From assembly GCF_025993685.1 (NCBI RefSeq), contig NZ_DAJPEN010000001.1:2542001-2606000 (forward strand): 64,000 nucleotides of DNA, given 5' to 3'. Position numbers and translations under genes: made by a program. Source of the DNA: Bacteroides mediterraneensis. Its GTDB lineage: Bacteria; Bacteroidota; Bacteroidia; Bacteroidales; Bacteroidaceae. Below, one piece after another: positions 18,218 through 26,118 of the stretch. Position 1 is the stretch's first letter, and the number at the start of each line of letters is the position of its first letter. The notes under the pieces are model-generated. The model was given only the letters and a program-made list of their open reading frames with translations, was not told the origin of the DNA and ran no database searches.

Positions 18218-19243
18218 TTATATTTCAACGCGATAGAGATATAAAGAAAATCCCTCTGAACGAGAATATGTCAGTGCATACAGTTCGGACGGAGTACCTG
18301 AATAGCAAGACAACTTGAAAATCTGCCTGTCTGTCTTATACCGTGCCAATCCATTGCCGTTCCAGTCAAATATTGAAATATTATATAGGTTGTTAGGGTC
18401 TGAATCACCTATCAATACACTGTAAATCACATCATCAGTGGCACACATTGCAGAAAATCCATATTTCATATCTGTAGCCGGAACCAACTCTCCTGCCTTA
18501 AAAGAAACCAAAGGTTCATAAAACCGATAAACGCCTGACAATAATATGGAAGTTGAAGATAAGTCAAATGTTTCCAATACCCCTCCATACAATGTTCCTG
18601 TTGCCATTTTATTTTTAGACGGAGAAAAACATACATTAGGTGAAAGAAACGCCTTTTTCATGTCCCCGTTTTCAACAGGGAAATCATTGTACTGAGAAAC
18701 TACAGAATTCCCATCATACAGCTGAAAACGTTTCTGGCCTGTCTTTTCAACTCCCAATTGCCCATCTACAAGATACTGACCACCCAAATCCCATGCTCTA
18801 CGGACTATACCGCTACAGGAGGAAAAATTGACATCATCGACAAACGAGACCTGCAAGCTGTCATCCTCATTGTTGACAGAATAATTAAACAGTTTTTTTT
18901 GAGACTGGTCATATATTTGCAGATTATCTCCATCAACCATCAGAGACAAGGCCGTATGAATTTCACCCGGACCTTGCCCTGCATGAACATTGCTGCCCAA
19001 ATACCTTCCATCATGTTTGTCATATACATGCAACCATTTGCCTTCCGACAGTGCCAGTATATAGACATAGCGGCTGTCAACTGCCATATCGTAAGCATAA
19101 CTTATCATCAAGTCATCGGAAAGGCATTTACCAGTTATCTCATGTTCTTCAATAAATTGAGGTTCATTATAGCTGTTATCCGATGAACACGCATAAAGTG
19201 AAAAAATAAGCACTATTATCAATACATTGCTCCGCATTCGCAT
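18218..19243 (-). CDS. Propeller lipoprotein paired with NVEALA peptide A (P4)
   Basis: 341 residues, lipobox LIFSLYACSSD. Near residue 86 it has the marker HAGQGPGEIHTAL; later NISIFDWNGNGLARYKT and a C-terminal blade (FKLSCYSGTPSELYALTYS). The usual LYSGR motif is replaced by YSVLIGDSDPNN. The start (MRMRSN) overlaps the 3' end of NVEALA gene A by 25 bases, so the two are translationally coupled, the strongest evidence in the window that peptide and lipoprotein work together. Confidence 0.78.
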   Translation of the reverse strand: MRMRSNVLIIVLIFSLYACSSDNSYNEPQFIEEHEITGKCLSDDLMISYAYDMAVDSRYVYILALSEGKWLHVYDKHDGRYLGSNVHAGQGPGEIHTALSLMVDGDNLQIYDQSQKKLFNYSVNNEDDSLQVSFVDDVNFSSCSGIVRRAWDLGGQYLVDGQLGVEKTGQKRFQLYDGNSVVSQYNDFPVENGDMKKAFLSPNVCFSPSKNKMATGTLYGGVLETFDLSSTSILLSGVYRFYEPLVSFKAGELVPATDMKYGFSAMCATDDVIYSVLIGDSDPNNLYNISIFDWNGNGLARYKTDRQIFKLSCYSGTPSELYALTYSRSEGFSLYLYRVEI

Positions 19244-19506
19244 CGTCCTTTAAAACCTGTAGATTTACCATAACCATTAACTGCTATATATTCCCTGTAA
19301 CATGACCAGCAAGTTCTTTTACAAATAACAACTACACTACTTCCGTCACAACTAATCATCAGCCCATTCTCATTCCGCGCCAATGCCTCCACGTTAGCCA
19401 AAGCCAAATCTGACATCTCAGCATCCTGCCGTAAAGAATAAGCATTATATCCAGCTGCTATTATAAATGAAGCTACAAATAAAAATTTAAAAATTGATTT
19501 TTGCAT
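19219..19506 (-). CDS. NVEALA-family secreted peptide precursor A
   Basis: 95-residue precursor. Layout: basic start and hydrophobic segment (MQKSIFKFLFVASFIIAAGY), a short linker, the motif SDLALANVEALA ending near residue 43, then a ~52-residue core (RNENGLMISC... to ...GRCECGAMY) with six Cys, many Gly and aromatic residues. A-L-A at the end of the motif fits a signal peptidase I site (inference). Known only as a domain name in Bacteroidales; function not established. Its 3' end overlaps P4 by 25 bases, and on the opposite strand ~95 bases before its start lies small-RNA element A. Confidence 0.85.
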   Translation of the reverse strand: MQKSIFKFLFVASFIIAAGYNAYSLRQDAEMSDLALANVEALARNENGLMISCDGSSVVVICKRTCWSCYREYIAVNGYGKSTGFKGRCECGAMY

Positions 19507-19600
19507 AAAAACTCTTTTATTATAATTATTTTTATTAATACATTAGAGGAAATAAACCTCTATTCTCTCAATTCTGATTTTAAGACTTACTATTCCATTG

Positions 19601-19693
19601 GATACACCTCCTTTCTTCAATCGGATGGGTTTAACATGGAGTGGAACATGATATTCATTGTTTGCAGATATGTAATTCATGTTTCCACTCTTT
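19601..19693 (+). ncRNA. Candidate small RNA with 16S-tail-like 5' motif, copy A (degenerate promoter)
   Basis: Contains ACACCTCCTTTCT (19604-19616), GGATGGGTTTAACATGGAGT and a hairpin in which GAGTGGAACATGA (19639-19651) pairs with TCATGTTTCCACTC (19677-19690). Relative to copies B and C the stem has changed on both sides (AACATG/CATGTT instead of GATATG/CATATC), that is, compensatory changes that keep pairing. The T-run after it is only TTT, and the upstream region has no clean promoter (TATTCCATTG at best), so this copy may be weak or decayed. It lies between the stop of the Wzy_C-like gene and the start of NVEALA A. Confidence 0.5.
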
Positions 19694-19724
19694 CCCTTAT
19701 CCGAACCAATTTTATATTATTCTT

Positions 19725-21392
19725 TTATTTATTCTCTAATATTTTCTTCACCTCCTGTCTCATTTCCTTTATAGCAGTAGAATTCACCTTAGGTTCAGCG
19801 TTAAGCACATACTCTGCCTCCCTGACAAGCTTTACCCTGTCAAAATACCCTGGTTCCGCATAAAGCTTAACCAGCAGATAGTGGGGATATACGCGATCCG
19901 GCAATCTGCGGGTGGAACGTAGCAGATACATCTCCGCTTTCCCATATTCTCCGTTCTCCTGCGCATTGCGTCCCAGAATATTCAATATCATCGGATCTCC
20001 GCTCACCGTCATGGCTTTCAAAAGAACTTTTTCTGCCTTGCCGTAACTTCCGGCTTTGTATAATGCCCTTCCGTACTCAAAACAGAAATCTTTATGCCAG
20101 GACATTTTATCATAAAGCTTTCCATATTCTTCCACTGCCGCCCTAAATGCCCCGGAATGATACAGAACCCTGACAGGCATCCACAGGCAAACAGCCCGTG
20201 TGCGTGCGGAGTACATATCATACCTATTCACCGAAGCTGTTAATCCGGCCACAACAACCGGCAGCAGGATTATCACGGCAACCGATTTGCGTTTTATCTT
20301 CACCAGCCCCTCGCCACAAAGCGCCATTACCGTCAGTAACCATACGGAAACAATAGCCGGGATATGGAGCGGATAGGAAAAGCAGGCAAATACCATAAGC
20401 GATACAAGGCATCCGCCCATTCCCGCAAGAGATTTACGGCTCCCGGCTATCTTCAACAACACAAGTACTAAAGTTATAAACAATACGGATACCCACACAC
20501 CATATTCAACTGCAATCTGCAGATATTCATTGAAGGCAAAATCGGGTGTTCCGGCCACCAATGCCTCCGACTCCGAATATTCACAATCAGTGAAGTATCT
20601 TTCCTGGGCATCACCGTAAATGGCGGAAAATGTCCTTCCGTTTTCTTCACCCCAAGGATTGCCGGCAATGGCCTGGGAAGTTATCTTTCCTATCAGCAAA
20701 CGGCCGTCTGCCGAATCACGTTTCATGAAATACGCACCGGAGGCAAACAGCGCACCGACAATAAGCACGCCTAATACGGCATATCTGTGTTCCGATACAA
20801 ACGATTTTACTTTCACACGGTAAACCCTGAGAACCACATATCCGCACGAAATCAGGGAAGCAAACCATGCCGCACGGCTCATGCCCGCCGGAAGCACACA
20901 GCATATCAGCAACAGCACACACATCGATAGATAATACTGCACAACCGAAAGACGGTCTTTCTTCCCGTTCAATATTAATATCCGGTACAGGGCTACCGGA
21001 AGAACTGCCGCCAGATAGCCTGAATATGGACCCGGGTTATAGAATGTTCCCGTAAGGACAAAAAGCGAATGGTTTGACGGATATATACCTGCAATCTGAC
21101 CAAGACCATGCAGAGCCTCCACTGCCCCGAATCCCATCAGCACCCATTGTACTGTCTCCGACACAATACGGACAGTCCGCTGTGGATTCACAATATATCC
21201 GGCAAGCCACAAAGGCAATACAACAGTCATCACGGCAGAAAGCCACATCCACTGCTTTCCCTGAAGGTCGGACGGTAAACTTCCGTCTGTCACCAGCACG
21301 GTTCCACCCGCAAGTCCTGCAAGCAGTAGACCTGCCAACCACGGTATGACTCTGCATAACCATTTCCTTAGTTCAACATTCATAATATGCAT
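19725..21392 (-). CDS. Wzy_C/O-antigen-ligase-like membrane protein with C-terminal TPR repeats
   Basis: 555 residues. About ten membrane segments fill residues 10-390, with a large loop after the fifth or so containing the family-type block AGNPWGEENGRTFSA and FNEYLQIAVEYGVWVS (compare the HNxxLxxxxExG motif of WaaL/Wzy/PglL ligases; here Asn replaces the His position). The C-terminal ~140 residues are TPR-like (EYGRALYKAGSYGKAEKVLLKAM; LGRNAQENGEYGKAEMYLLR). WaaL/PglL relatives transfer lipid-linked glycans to lipid A or protein; no other glycan genes are nearby, so a role in modifying the exported peptides or lipoproteins is only a guess. It follows lepB by 31 bases. Confidence 0.7.
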   Translation of the reverse strand: MHIMNVELRKWLCRVIPWLAGLLLAGLAGGTVLVTDGSLPSDLQGKQWMWLSAVMTVVLPLWLAGYIVNPQRTVRIVSETVQWVLMGFGAVEALHGLGQIAGIYPSNHSLFVLTGTFYNPGPYSGYLAAVLPVALYRILILNGKKDRLSVVQYYLSMCVLLLICCVLPAGMSRAAWFASLISCGYVVLRVYRVKVKSFVSEHRYAVLGVLIVGALFASGAYFMKRDSADGRLLIGKITSQAIAGNPWGEENGRTFSAIYGDAQERYFTDCEYSESEALVAGTPDFAFNEYLQIAVEYGVWVSVLFITLVLVLLKIAGSRKSLAGMGGCLVSLMVFACFSYPLHIPAIVSVWLLTVMALCGEGLVKIKRKSVAVIILLPVVVAGLTASVNRYDMYSARTRAVCLWMPVRVLYHSGAFRAAVEEYGKLYDKMSWHKDFCFEYGRALYKAGSYGKAEKVLLKAMTVSGDPMILNILGRNAQENGEYGKAEMYLLRSTRRLPDRVYPHYLLVKLYAEPGYFDRVKLVREAEYVLNAEPKVNSTAIKEMRQEVKKILENK

Positions 21393-21422
21393 AGCTCGCT
21401 CAAAAAAGTTCCATATTCCTTT

Positions 21423-22286
21423 TTATTCAATCTTCTTCCATACCCTGTCCCAGCAAATATCGCCTGTATAGCTGTCCACAGATTTCCATATCCTTGAAGC
21501 CACCCCCACGATATACTCCTCCGGAAGCAGCCCCCAGTAACGGGAATCCTGTGAGTTCTCCCCACGGTCTCCCGCCACGAAATAATAGTTCTTACGGAAC
21601 TGGTAAGAAGTTATCACACTGTCGTTCAGCAGTACTGTATCTCCCTTTAGATTCATCTTCTTCCCTTGTTCCCATTCTATGAGCTTGCGGTACAATACTC
21701 CACCCGTACGGTCCATCTTCACCACATCCCCCTTGCCGGGAACAAACAGAGGTCCGAACTCCTTTATGTTCCAGTCCAGCAGGGAGTCGTATGGGAAGCT
21801 CCTGTATACTCCATCAGGAAAATCCTCAGGACGCATCAATCCTATGCGCTTCTGTGAAGCAACATTCCCCAAAGGTATGTCTACACCATCCACATTGAAC
21901 ATCCCCTTCCTTATGGAGACTGTATCTCCAGGTAACCCGATACAACGCTTGATATAATACTTCATTATGTGCATCTCTATATGGCTCCAGTCGTTTGGAT
22001 GCGGGAAATTGAACACAACCACATCGTTGCGCTTTATCTTCCTGAATCCGGGTAAGCGGTAAATTTCTGTCTGTTCTAAATTGAGAGACTTGTTCAGGTT
22101 AAACAGACGTGCTCCAACGACAGGTTTCCACACAAGCACGAAATCTCCCTCTCTGAGTTTCGGCGACATGGAGTCACTTGGTATTCGGAACGATGAAAAC
22201 ACAAACACTTGTGCCAGAATCCACAGAAAGAATAAACATATACATACAAAAGCAATATTCGTTATTATATCAAACCATCTTTTCAT
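21423..22286 (-). CDS. lepB: Accessory signal peptidase I (S26 family) within the NVEALA region
   Basis: 287 residues with an N-terminal membrane segment (residues 9-30). Catalytic Ser lies in FRIPSDSMSPKLREGD (about residue 40) and the general-base Lys in YYIKRCIGLPGDTVS; box E is GDRGENSQDSRYWG. The protein should be active. Bacteroidales carry other LepB copies for general secretion, so one embedded here among secreted peptides suggests a dedicated role, possibly cleaving after the A-L-A of NVEALA (inference). It lies between the DUF4221 lipoprotein and the Wzy_C-like gene on the same strand. The 100 bases upstream resemble the region in front of element A (TAGAGG...CTATTCT...CCATTG). Confidence 0.9.
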   Translation of the reverse strand: MKRWFDIITNIAFVCICLFFLWILAQVFVFSSFRIPSDSMSPKLREGDFVLVWKPVVGARLFNLNKSLNLEQTEIYRLPGFRKIKRNDVVVFNFPHPNDWSHIEMHIMKYYIKRCIGLPGDTVSIRKGMFNVDGVDIPLGNVASQKRIGLMRPEDFPDGVYRSFPYDSLLDWNIKEFGPLFVPGKGDVVKMDRTGGVLYRKLIEWEQGKKMNLKGDTVLLNDSVITSYQFRKNYYFVAGDRGENSQDSRYWGLLPEEYIVGVASRIWKSVDSYTGDICWDRVWKKIE

Positions 22287-22388
22287 AATCTCACACCTCT
22301 ATACTTTCAAAAACGTCAAATAGAGGTAAAAATTTCTATTCTTCTTTTGAGATTCATATAAAATAACATAGTATCCCATTGATAAATG

Positions 22389-23543
22389 TTAATTTTCTGT
22401 TACTATAAATCTGTCAAAGCTGAGGTTATCCTCATTATAATGAGAATTTTTATAGTGATTACTACTTATATAAAGACCATCCTTTTCTATATAGTATAAA
22501 TTCGATCTATAAAGATTTTCCGGGAACATCGTCTCACCAACCACGTTTAAATCCTTATCAAGAATAATAATCGAGAATCTGGTACGCCCGGATTGCATCA
22601 TATCCGATAGACTTTCTCCTTCTTTTAAAGAATCCTTCGGATAAGCTATACGATAATACAACTGACGGTATTCATCATAAATTATATCACCATAATAAGG
22701 TATTTCACACATCATCTTAATTCCCAAATCCATTTGAGTAGGAACATTATCAGGTATAGATATACCGTCAATATACTTACTACTTGCATTTACTTTTTTG
22801 ATAAGCTTAAAATCTGTTGATAGTACATATAAATTTTCATCAAATGCAAAGGAGTATATAAATTCTTTTCCATTGTAACAATAGCTGGCTTTTGATTCTA
22901 TACCCAAAGACGGGACATGGCTCTCTTTACATAAAAAAGAAGGATAACAAAAATCAGAAGCATCAGTATCCAATGTTCCCAAATCAATTCTCATTGCAAC
23001 GGGGCTGTCTGTCTTCTGTTTATCGCCAAGTCTGGGATTTACAAGTTGAGGACAATAAAGAGAGTTATCAATTTCAAGCATTGGAAGGCCTATAACAGAC
23101 CTTGTAGTTATAAATGGAAAACTTTGGGGTGAATCTCCAAAACGAAGAACACCAAGTTTATGTCCTGCACTATCTATCTTAGATATTTCAGGAACATACA
23201 GACTCGGGAGATATATCTCATTAAATCCAGCCATAAAGAAACCTCCAGCCTTAGGACCAACTCCATCAGGACCCTCCTTATGAAAACGAATGGTTTTTAC
23301 CAGATTAGCTTTATGAATATCATAAAGATATATCTCAGGTTCATCATTACTCATAAAGGCCAAATACTTTTTTCCCAATGAATCTGTAAATATGGATAAT
23401 GATTTTATATATGTAGTGGTACTGGTACTAAGCGGAAAAGAAATACTTTCATCTGCAAACTTTAGTTCATAAAGATAATCTTTATGACTCTGAGTATTGC
23501 AAGACAGCAGTGCTAATAAGCATATAAATACGAAAAACTTCAT
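22389..23543 (-). CDS. DUF4221-like lipoprotein paired with NVEALA peptide B (P5)
   Basis: I start at MKFFVFICLLALLSCNTQ, a lipoprotein signal; 13 extra codons upstream add no sensible sequence. 384 residues. The block IIYDEYRQLYYRIAYP near residue 300 and IIILDKDLNVVGETMFP identify the DUF4221 family, a propeller-like secreted family of Bacteroides with unknown function, distinct from the other lipoproteins here. NVEALA gene B ends 68 bases upstream on the same strand and lepB starts 103 bases downstream, giving the order peptide - lipoprotein - protease - ligase-like protein. Confidence 0.78.
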   Translation of the reverse strand: MKFFVFICLLALLSCNTQSHKDYLYELKFADESISFPLSTSTTTYIKSLSIFTDSLGKKYLAFMSNDEPEIYLYDIHKANLVKTIRFHKEGPDGVGPKAGGFFMAGFNEIYLPSLYVPEISKIDSAGHKLGVLRFGDSPQSFPFITTRSVIGLPMLEIDNSLYCPQLVNPRLGDKQKTDSPVAMRIDLGTLDTDASDFCYPSFLCKESHVPSLGIESKASYCYNGKEFIYSFAFDENLYVLSTDFKLIKKVNASSKYIDGISIPDNVPTQMDLGIKMMCEIPYYGDIIYDEYRQLYYRIAYPKDSLKEGESLSDMMQSGRTRFSIIILDKDLNVVGETMFPENLYRSNLYYIEKDGLYISSNHYKNSHYNEDNLSFDRFIVTEN

Positions 23544-23611
23544 AATAAAAATTTTCTTAATATACAGAATAAGGTAAACCACCTTATTCTGTATAATTCA
23601 AATGATTTGTT

Positions 23612-23839
23612 CTACAATCCACAATAACAACCTAATCCTTGTGTATACTTCAAACATTCCCAAAATGTAGTATCCATATGACACTCATTATCACCTTCCC
23701 ACTCATTACCGGCCAATGCTTCCACATTAGCCAATGCAAGGTCAGACATTGTTTTTTCCTGTTGTGATGCATATACACTATAACCAGTCATTAAAGCGAA
23801 TACTGCAACGAATGCAGTTCTTATAAAATTCTTTTTCAT
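23612..23839 (-). CDS. NVEALA-family secreted peptide precursor B
   Basis: 75 residues, started at MKKNFIRTAFVAVFALMTGY; a 10-codon upstream extension in frame is AT-rich leader. Leader plus motif (MSDLALANVEALA) occupy about 44 residues; the core is ~31 residues, beginning GNEWEGDNEC and ending GLGCYCGL, with four Cys. The leader and the ~200 bases upstream are nearly identical to those of peptide C, but the cores share no obvious similarity. Small-RNA element B diverges from it, about 100 bases upstream. Confidence 0.87.
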   Translation of the reverse strand: MKKNFIRTAFVAVFALMTGYSVYASQQEKTMSDLALANVEALAGNEWEGDNECHMDTTFWECLKYTQGLGCYCGL

Positions 23840-23891
23840 TTGTAGTTGTATTTTTATGTTAAATCTCAAGTTCTTAACTCTCCGAAAAGCA

Positions 23892-23908
23892 ACAAATCCC
23901 CGATTTGT
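23892..23908. promoter_or_regulatory. Palindrome ACAAATC-CCC-GATTTGT at the divergent start region B
   Basis: A perfect 7-bp inverted repeat with a 3-base centre. Its right arm contains the TTTG of the plus-strand small-RNA promoter, and its left arm provides a TTTG on the minus strand facing NVEALA B. A regulator bound here would control both directions. A good minus-strand -7 box could not be found. Confidence 0.5.
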
Positions 23909-23935
23909 AGTGCTTCAAAATAATAATTACCTTTG
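23904..23935 (+). promoter_or_regulatory. Small-RNA promoter, copy B
   Basis: TTTG (23904-23907), 20 bases, TACCTTTG (23928-23935): full match to the Bacteroides primary promoter consensus, pointing away from NVEALA B. Expected start about 23941. Confidence 0.8.
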
Positions 23936-23940
23936 CATCG

Positions 23941-24036
23941 GTAACACCTCCTTTCTTAGATTGGATGGGTTTAACATGGAGTGGGATATGAAAACAAACG
24001 TTTGGTAGACATAGGTTTCATATCTCCACTTTTTTT
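23941..24036 (+). ncRNA. Candidate small RNA with 16S-tail-like 5' motif, copy B
   Basis: About 96 nt from the predicted start to the end of a T-run. The 5' end carries AACACCTCCTTTCT (23943-23956), the same as the 3' tail of Bacteroides 16S rRNA as I recall it. A conserved middle (TTGGATGGGTTTAACATGGA) follows. The end is an intrinsic terminator: GTGGGATATGAAA (23981-23993) pairs with TTTCATATCTCCAC (24016-24029) with one bulge, then seven T. A possible 8-codon frame MGLTWSGI lies in the middle. No function is known; pairing with Shine-Dalgarno sequences of other mRNAs is a hypothesis. Confidence 0.65.
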
Positions 24037-24041
24037 ATTTC

Positions 24042-24518
24042 TCACTTTCTGACGGTTCCCCAGAAATCCAGAGTACGAATCAGATGTTCGTTCAAGGATG
24101 TTTCTTCCACACCCCGATAAGGACGAAATACACCAGTGGCTTATCTGCCACGGCTCGAATCAATTACCCATACGAAATCGGGAGAAATGATACGGACACG
24201 CTAGGCAGAAAGAATCTCATCAGTGTCTTCGCTACGCCTGTCAAATGAAATAACATACTTCCAGTCCGGATAGATAAATGCGTGAAGAAAGCAGATTTCC
24301 GGATGCCGGTCAATAATGACTGCAAGACTGTTCTTAATTTCCACTCGGTAAGGATAGCGCAGATAGACACTGTCGCAAGAAATAACATTTACCGACGACA
24401 GATCTTTCGTCTGCAGAAAATCCATATAACACGGATATATTTCTTTGGATACAGAATGACATCCATACAAGAACAGGATTACGATAGCAACAAACGGAAA
24501 CACAGAAATTCCTATCAT
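24042..24518 (-). pseudogene. Decayed BF3164-like lipoprotein gene
   Basis: Frame of 159 codons starting MIGISVFPFVAIVILFLYGC (lipobox at Cys 20) with the family's N-terminal blade (SVYLRYPYRVEIKNSLAVII; FLHAFIYPDWKYVISFDRRS). It is interrupted by two in-frame stops (after ...DEILSA and after ...DSSRGR), then runs to HLIRTLDFWGTVRK. Intact relatives are 340-380 residues, so the distal blades are also missing. The frame ends 6 bases from the T-run of small-RNA element B. A similar terminal fragment flanks element C. Confidence 0.8.
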
Positions 24519-24612
24519 ATATTTTATACAAGCATCTGATTTTTTACAAACTCAAGATTAAGTAAAATATGAAACAACTCAAAACAATCGGACATGAAAA
24601 AGATTATTAAAG

Positions 24613-25713
24613 TCACATGAAATACGTATTTAAATCACTGCAAATACGTACCAACTTATAACCGTTTTCTTCATCCAACGCCAGTGCATAAATGACATTA
24701 TGCGTCTCGTCCACACAAAAACGTGCCAAACGTTGACCAGTCCGTATTTCCTTAACAACGTTCCCATGCCAGTCAAACAAAATGACCGATTCAGGCTCCA
24801 TCGCATCTCCTTCCTTATGTAGCAGCGCATAAACAAACTCGTCTCCCGCATAAGCATCTTCAAATCCCAACTGGGTTTTCTCGTTACCTACGACAAATGC
24901 CGGGACAGCTCCTTCTGCCAATCCGTAGACTGGTTCATAAATACATAAAGTCGTATCCATGGTCAATTTCCAGCCTGGTCCTACACTAAACAATTCCAAT
25001 ATTCCGCCAATATAAGTGGCATTGAACATCCTTGCATAATCAGGTTTAAAGAATGTGCGCGTGTCACTGCTAAATACAGACCAGATTTCCTCCGCATTAC
25101 CGGTTACATATTCAGACGGGAAATCCTTATACACGGATGTTATTTGTTTTGTGGCTAAATCGATACAGCCATAACGTAACTTAGGCTGGTTAGCCTTGAG
25201 TAAAAACAGGTTTCCTCCCAGCGGAAGCAAATCGTATATGATAAAAGGTATTTCAGACGGAGGAAGAATGCTGTAATCCATCTTATACTCGGTAAAAGAC
25301 CAGTCTCTTTCCAGATTGGTGTCCAGATTATATGCTACCAATTTGCGCGAAACGCCATCGTAAACATAAAGCGTGTCTTTCCCTGGCGACAAATGAAATT
25401 GATTGGCTGACAAAAGTTCGCCAGGTCCTTGCCCTTTACGGGCAAACTTCCCTTTCGGATTCCCGGACAATGTGTACACATGAAAATAACAATCATCCAT
25501 ATAGTCCAGTATCACGAGTAAAGAGTCTGTACATTCCATCTGCAAAGGGAAACGCCATATGGAAGAGTCGTTCAATGTATGAGCTTCCACGGTGCAAATA
25601 CTATCCGATTTGATACCATTGGAATAATAGACCGACGCATTCTTCTTAGCACATCCAGCAGTGCTCAGAAACACCAATAAAAGCAAGTAAAAAAACAGCT
25701 TCTTCATTTTCAT
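24613..25713 (-). CDS. BF3164/TolB-like propeller lipoprotein paired with NVEALA peptide C (P6)
   Basis: 366 residues, lipobox LVFLSTAGCAKK. Markers: ARKGQGPGELLSANQFHL near residue 100, DTLYVYDGVSRKLVAYNL, ATYIGGILELFSVG, YALLHKEGDAMEPES in place of LYSGR, and VILFDWHGNVVKEIRTG with a C-terminal VDETHNVIYALALDEENG. GC is higher than in P1 and P2. NVEALA gene C ends 38 bases upstream. Sequence suggests a full six-bladed propeller without catalytic residues; a binding or sensing role is inferred. Confidence 0.8.
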   Translation of the reverse strand: MKMKKLFFYLLLLVFLSTAGCAKKNASVYYSNGIKSDSICTVEAHTLNDSSIWRFPLQMECTDSLLVILDYMDDCYFHVYTLSGNPKGKFARKGQGPGELLSANQFHLSPGKDTLYVYDGVSRKLVAYNLDTNLERDWSFTEYKMDYSILPPSEIPFIIYDLLPLGGNLFLLKANQPKLRYGCIDLATKQITSVYKDFPSEYVTGNAEEIWSVFSSDTRTFFKPDYARMFNATYIGGILELFSVGPGWKLTMDTTLCIYEPVYGLAEGAVPAFVVGNEKTQLGFEDAYAGDEFVYALLHKEGDAMEPESVILFDWHGNVVKEIRTGQRLARFCVDETHNVIYALALDEENGYKLVRICSDLNTYFM

Positions 25714-25750
25714 AAATACACTATAATACTAGTATGACATCACTCTATTT

Positions 25751-26017
25751 TCACAAAGAACAAGAATGACTTCCCGTTAAAGTTCCTTTAGAGGGGCCTA
25801 TTTCAGTCCCACATAACCCACACTTGGCATGACATTTATTAACACTTCCTCTACATGACCATGTTGTATTTGTACCGCTCTCTCCACCAGCCAATGCTTC
25901 TACGTTAGCCATAGCCAAATCTGACATTTCAGACTTTTGTTGTGATGTATATACACTATAACCGGCCATTAAAGCGAATACTGCAACGAATGCAGTTCTT
26001 ATAAAATTCTTTTTCAT
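25751..26017 (-). CDS. NVEALA-family secreted peptide precursor C
   Basis: 88 residues starting MKKNFIRTAFVAVFALMAGY. The leader differs from that of peptide B at only a handful of positions (Ala for Thr, Met for Leu), and the motif is MSDLAMANVEALA. The core (~44 residues, GGESGTNTTWSC... to ...GSHSCSL) has five Cys including KCHAKCGLCG, Gly/Ser/Thr-rich, unlike core B. An odd Cys number would leave one free or allow dimerisation. It sits 38 bases upstream of P6, divergent from small-RNA element C. Confidence 0.87.
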   Translation of the reverse strand: MKKNFIRTAFVAVFALMAGYSVYTSQQKSEMSDLAMANVEALAGGESGTNTTWSCRGSVNKCHAKCGLCGTEIGPSKGTLTGSHSCSL

Positions 26018-26069
26018 TTGTAGTTGTATTTTTATGTTAAATCTCAAGTTCTTAACTCTCCGAAAAGCA

Positions 26070-26086
26070 ACAAATCCCCGATTTGT
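26070..26086. promoter_or_regulatory. Palindrome ACAAATC-CCC-GATTTGT at the divergent start region C
   Basis: Same inverted repeat and placement as at copy B, overlapping the small-RNA -33 TTTG. Because regions B and C are a recent duplication, the identity is not independent evidence for function. Confidence 0.45.
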
Positions 26087-26113
26087 AGTGCTTCAAAATA
26101 ATAATTACCTTTG
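26082..26113 (+). promoter_or_regulatory. Small-RNA promoter, copy C
   Basis: TTTG (26082-26085), 20 bases, TACCTTTG (26106-26113), identical to copy B. Expected start about 26119. Confidence 0.8.
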
Positions 26114-26118
26114 CATCG

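Noticed and set aside
19545..19679. A 45-codon minus-strand frame across small-RNA element A (starting MNYISANNEYHVPLHV)
   Set aside because: The matching frame in copies B and C is open but has no start codon, so the similarity follows from conserved nucleotides and not from a conserved peptide.
22320..22385. A fourth copy of the small-RNA element before lepB
   Set aside because: TAGAGG, CTATTCT and CCATTGATA resemble the region before element A, but the 16S-like motif and the hairpin are absent. At most an upstream remnant.
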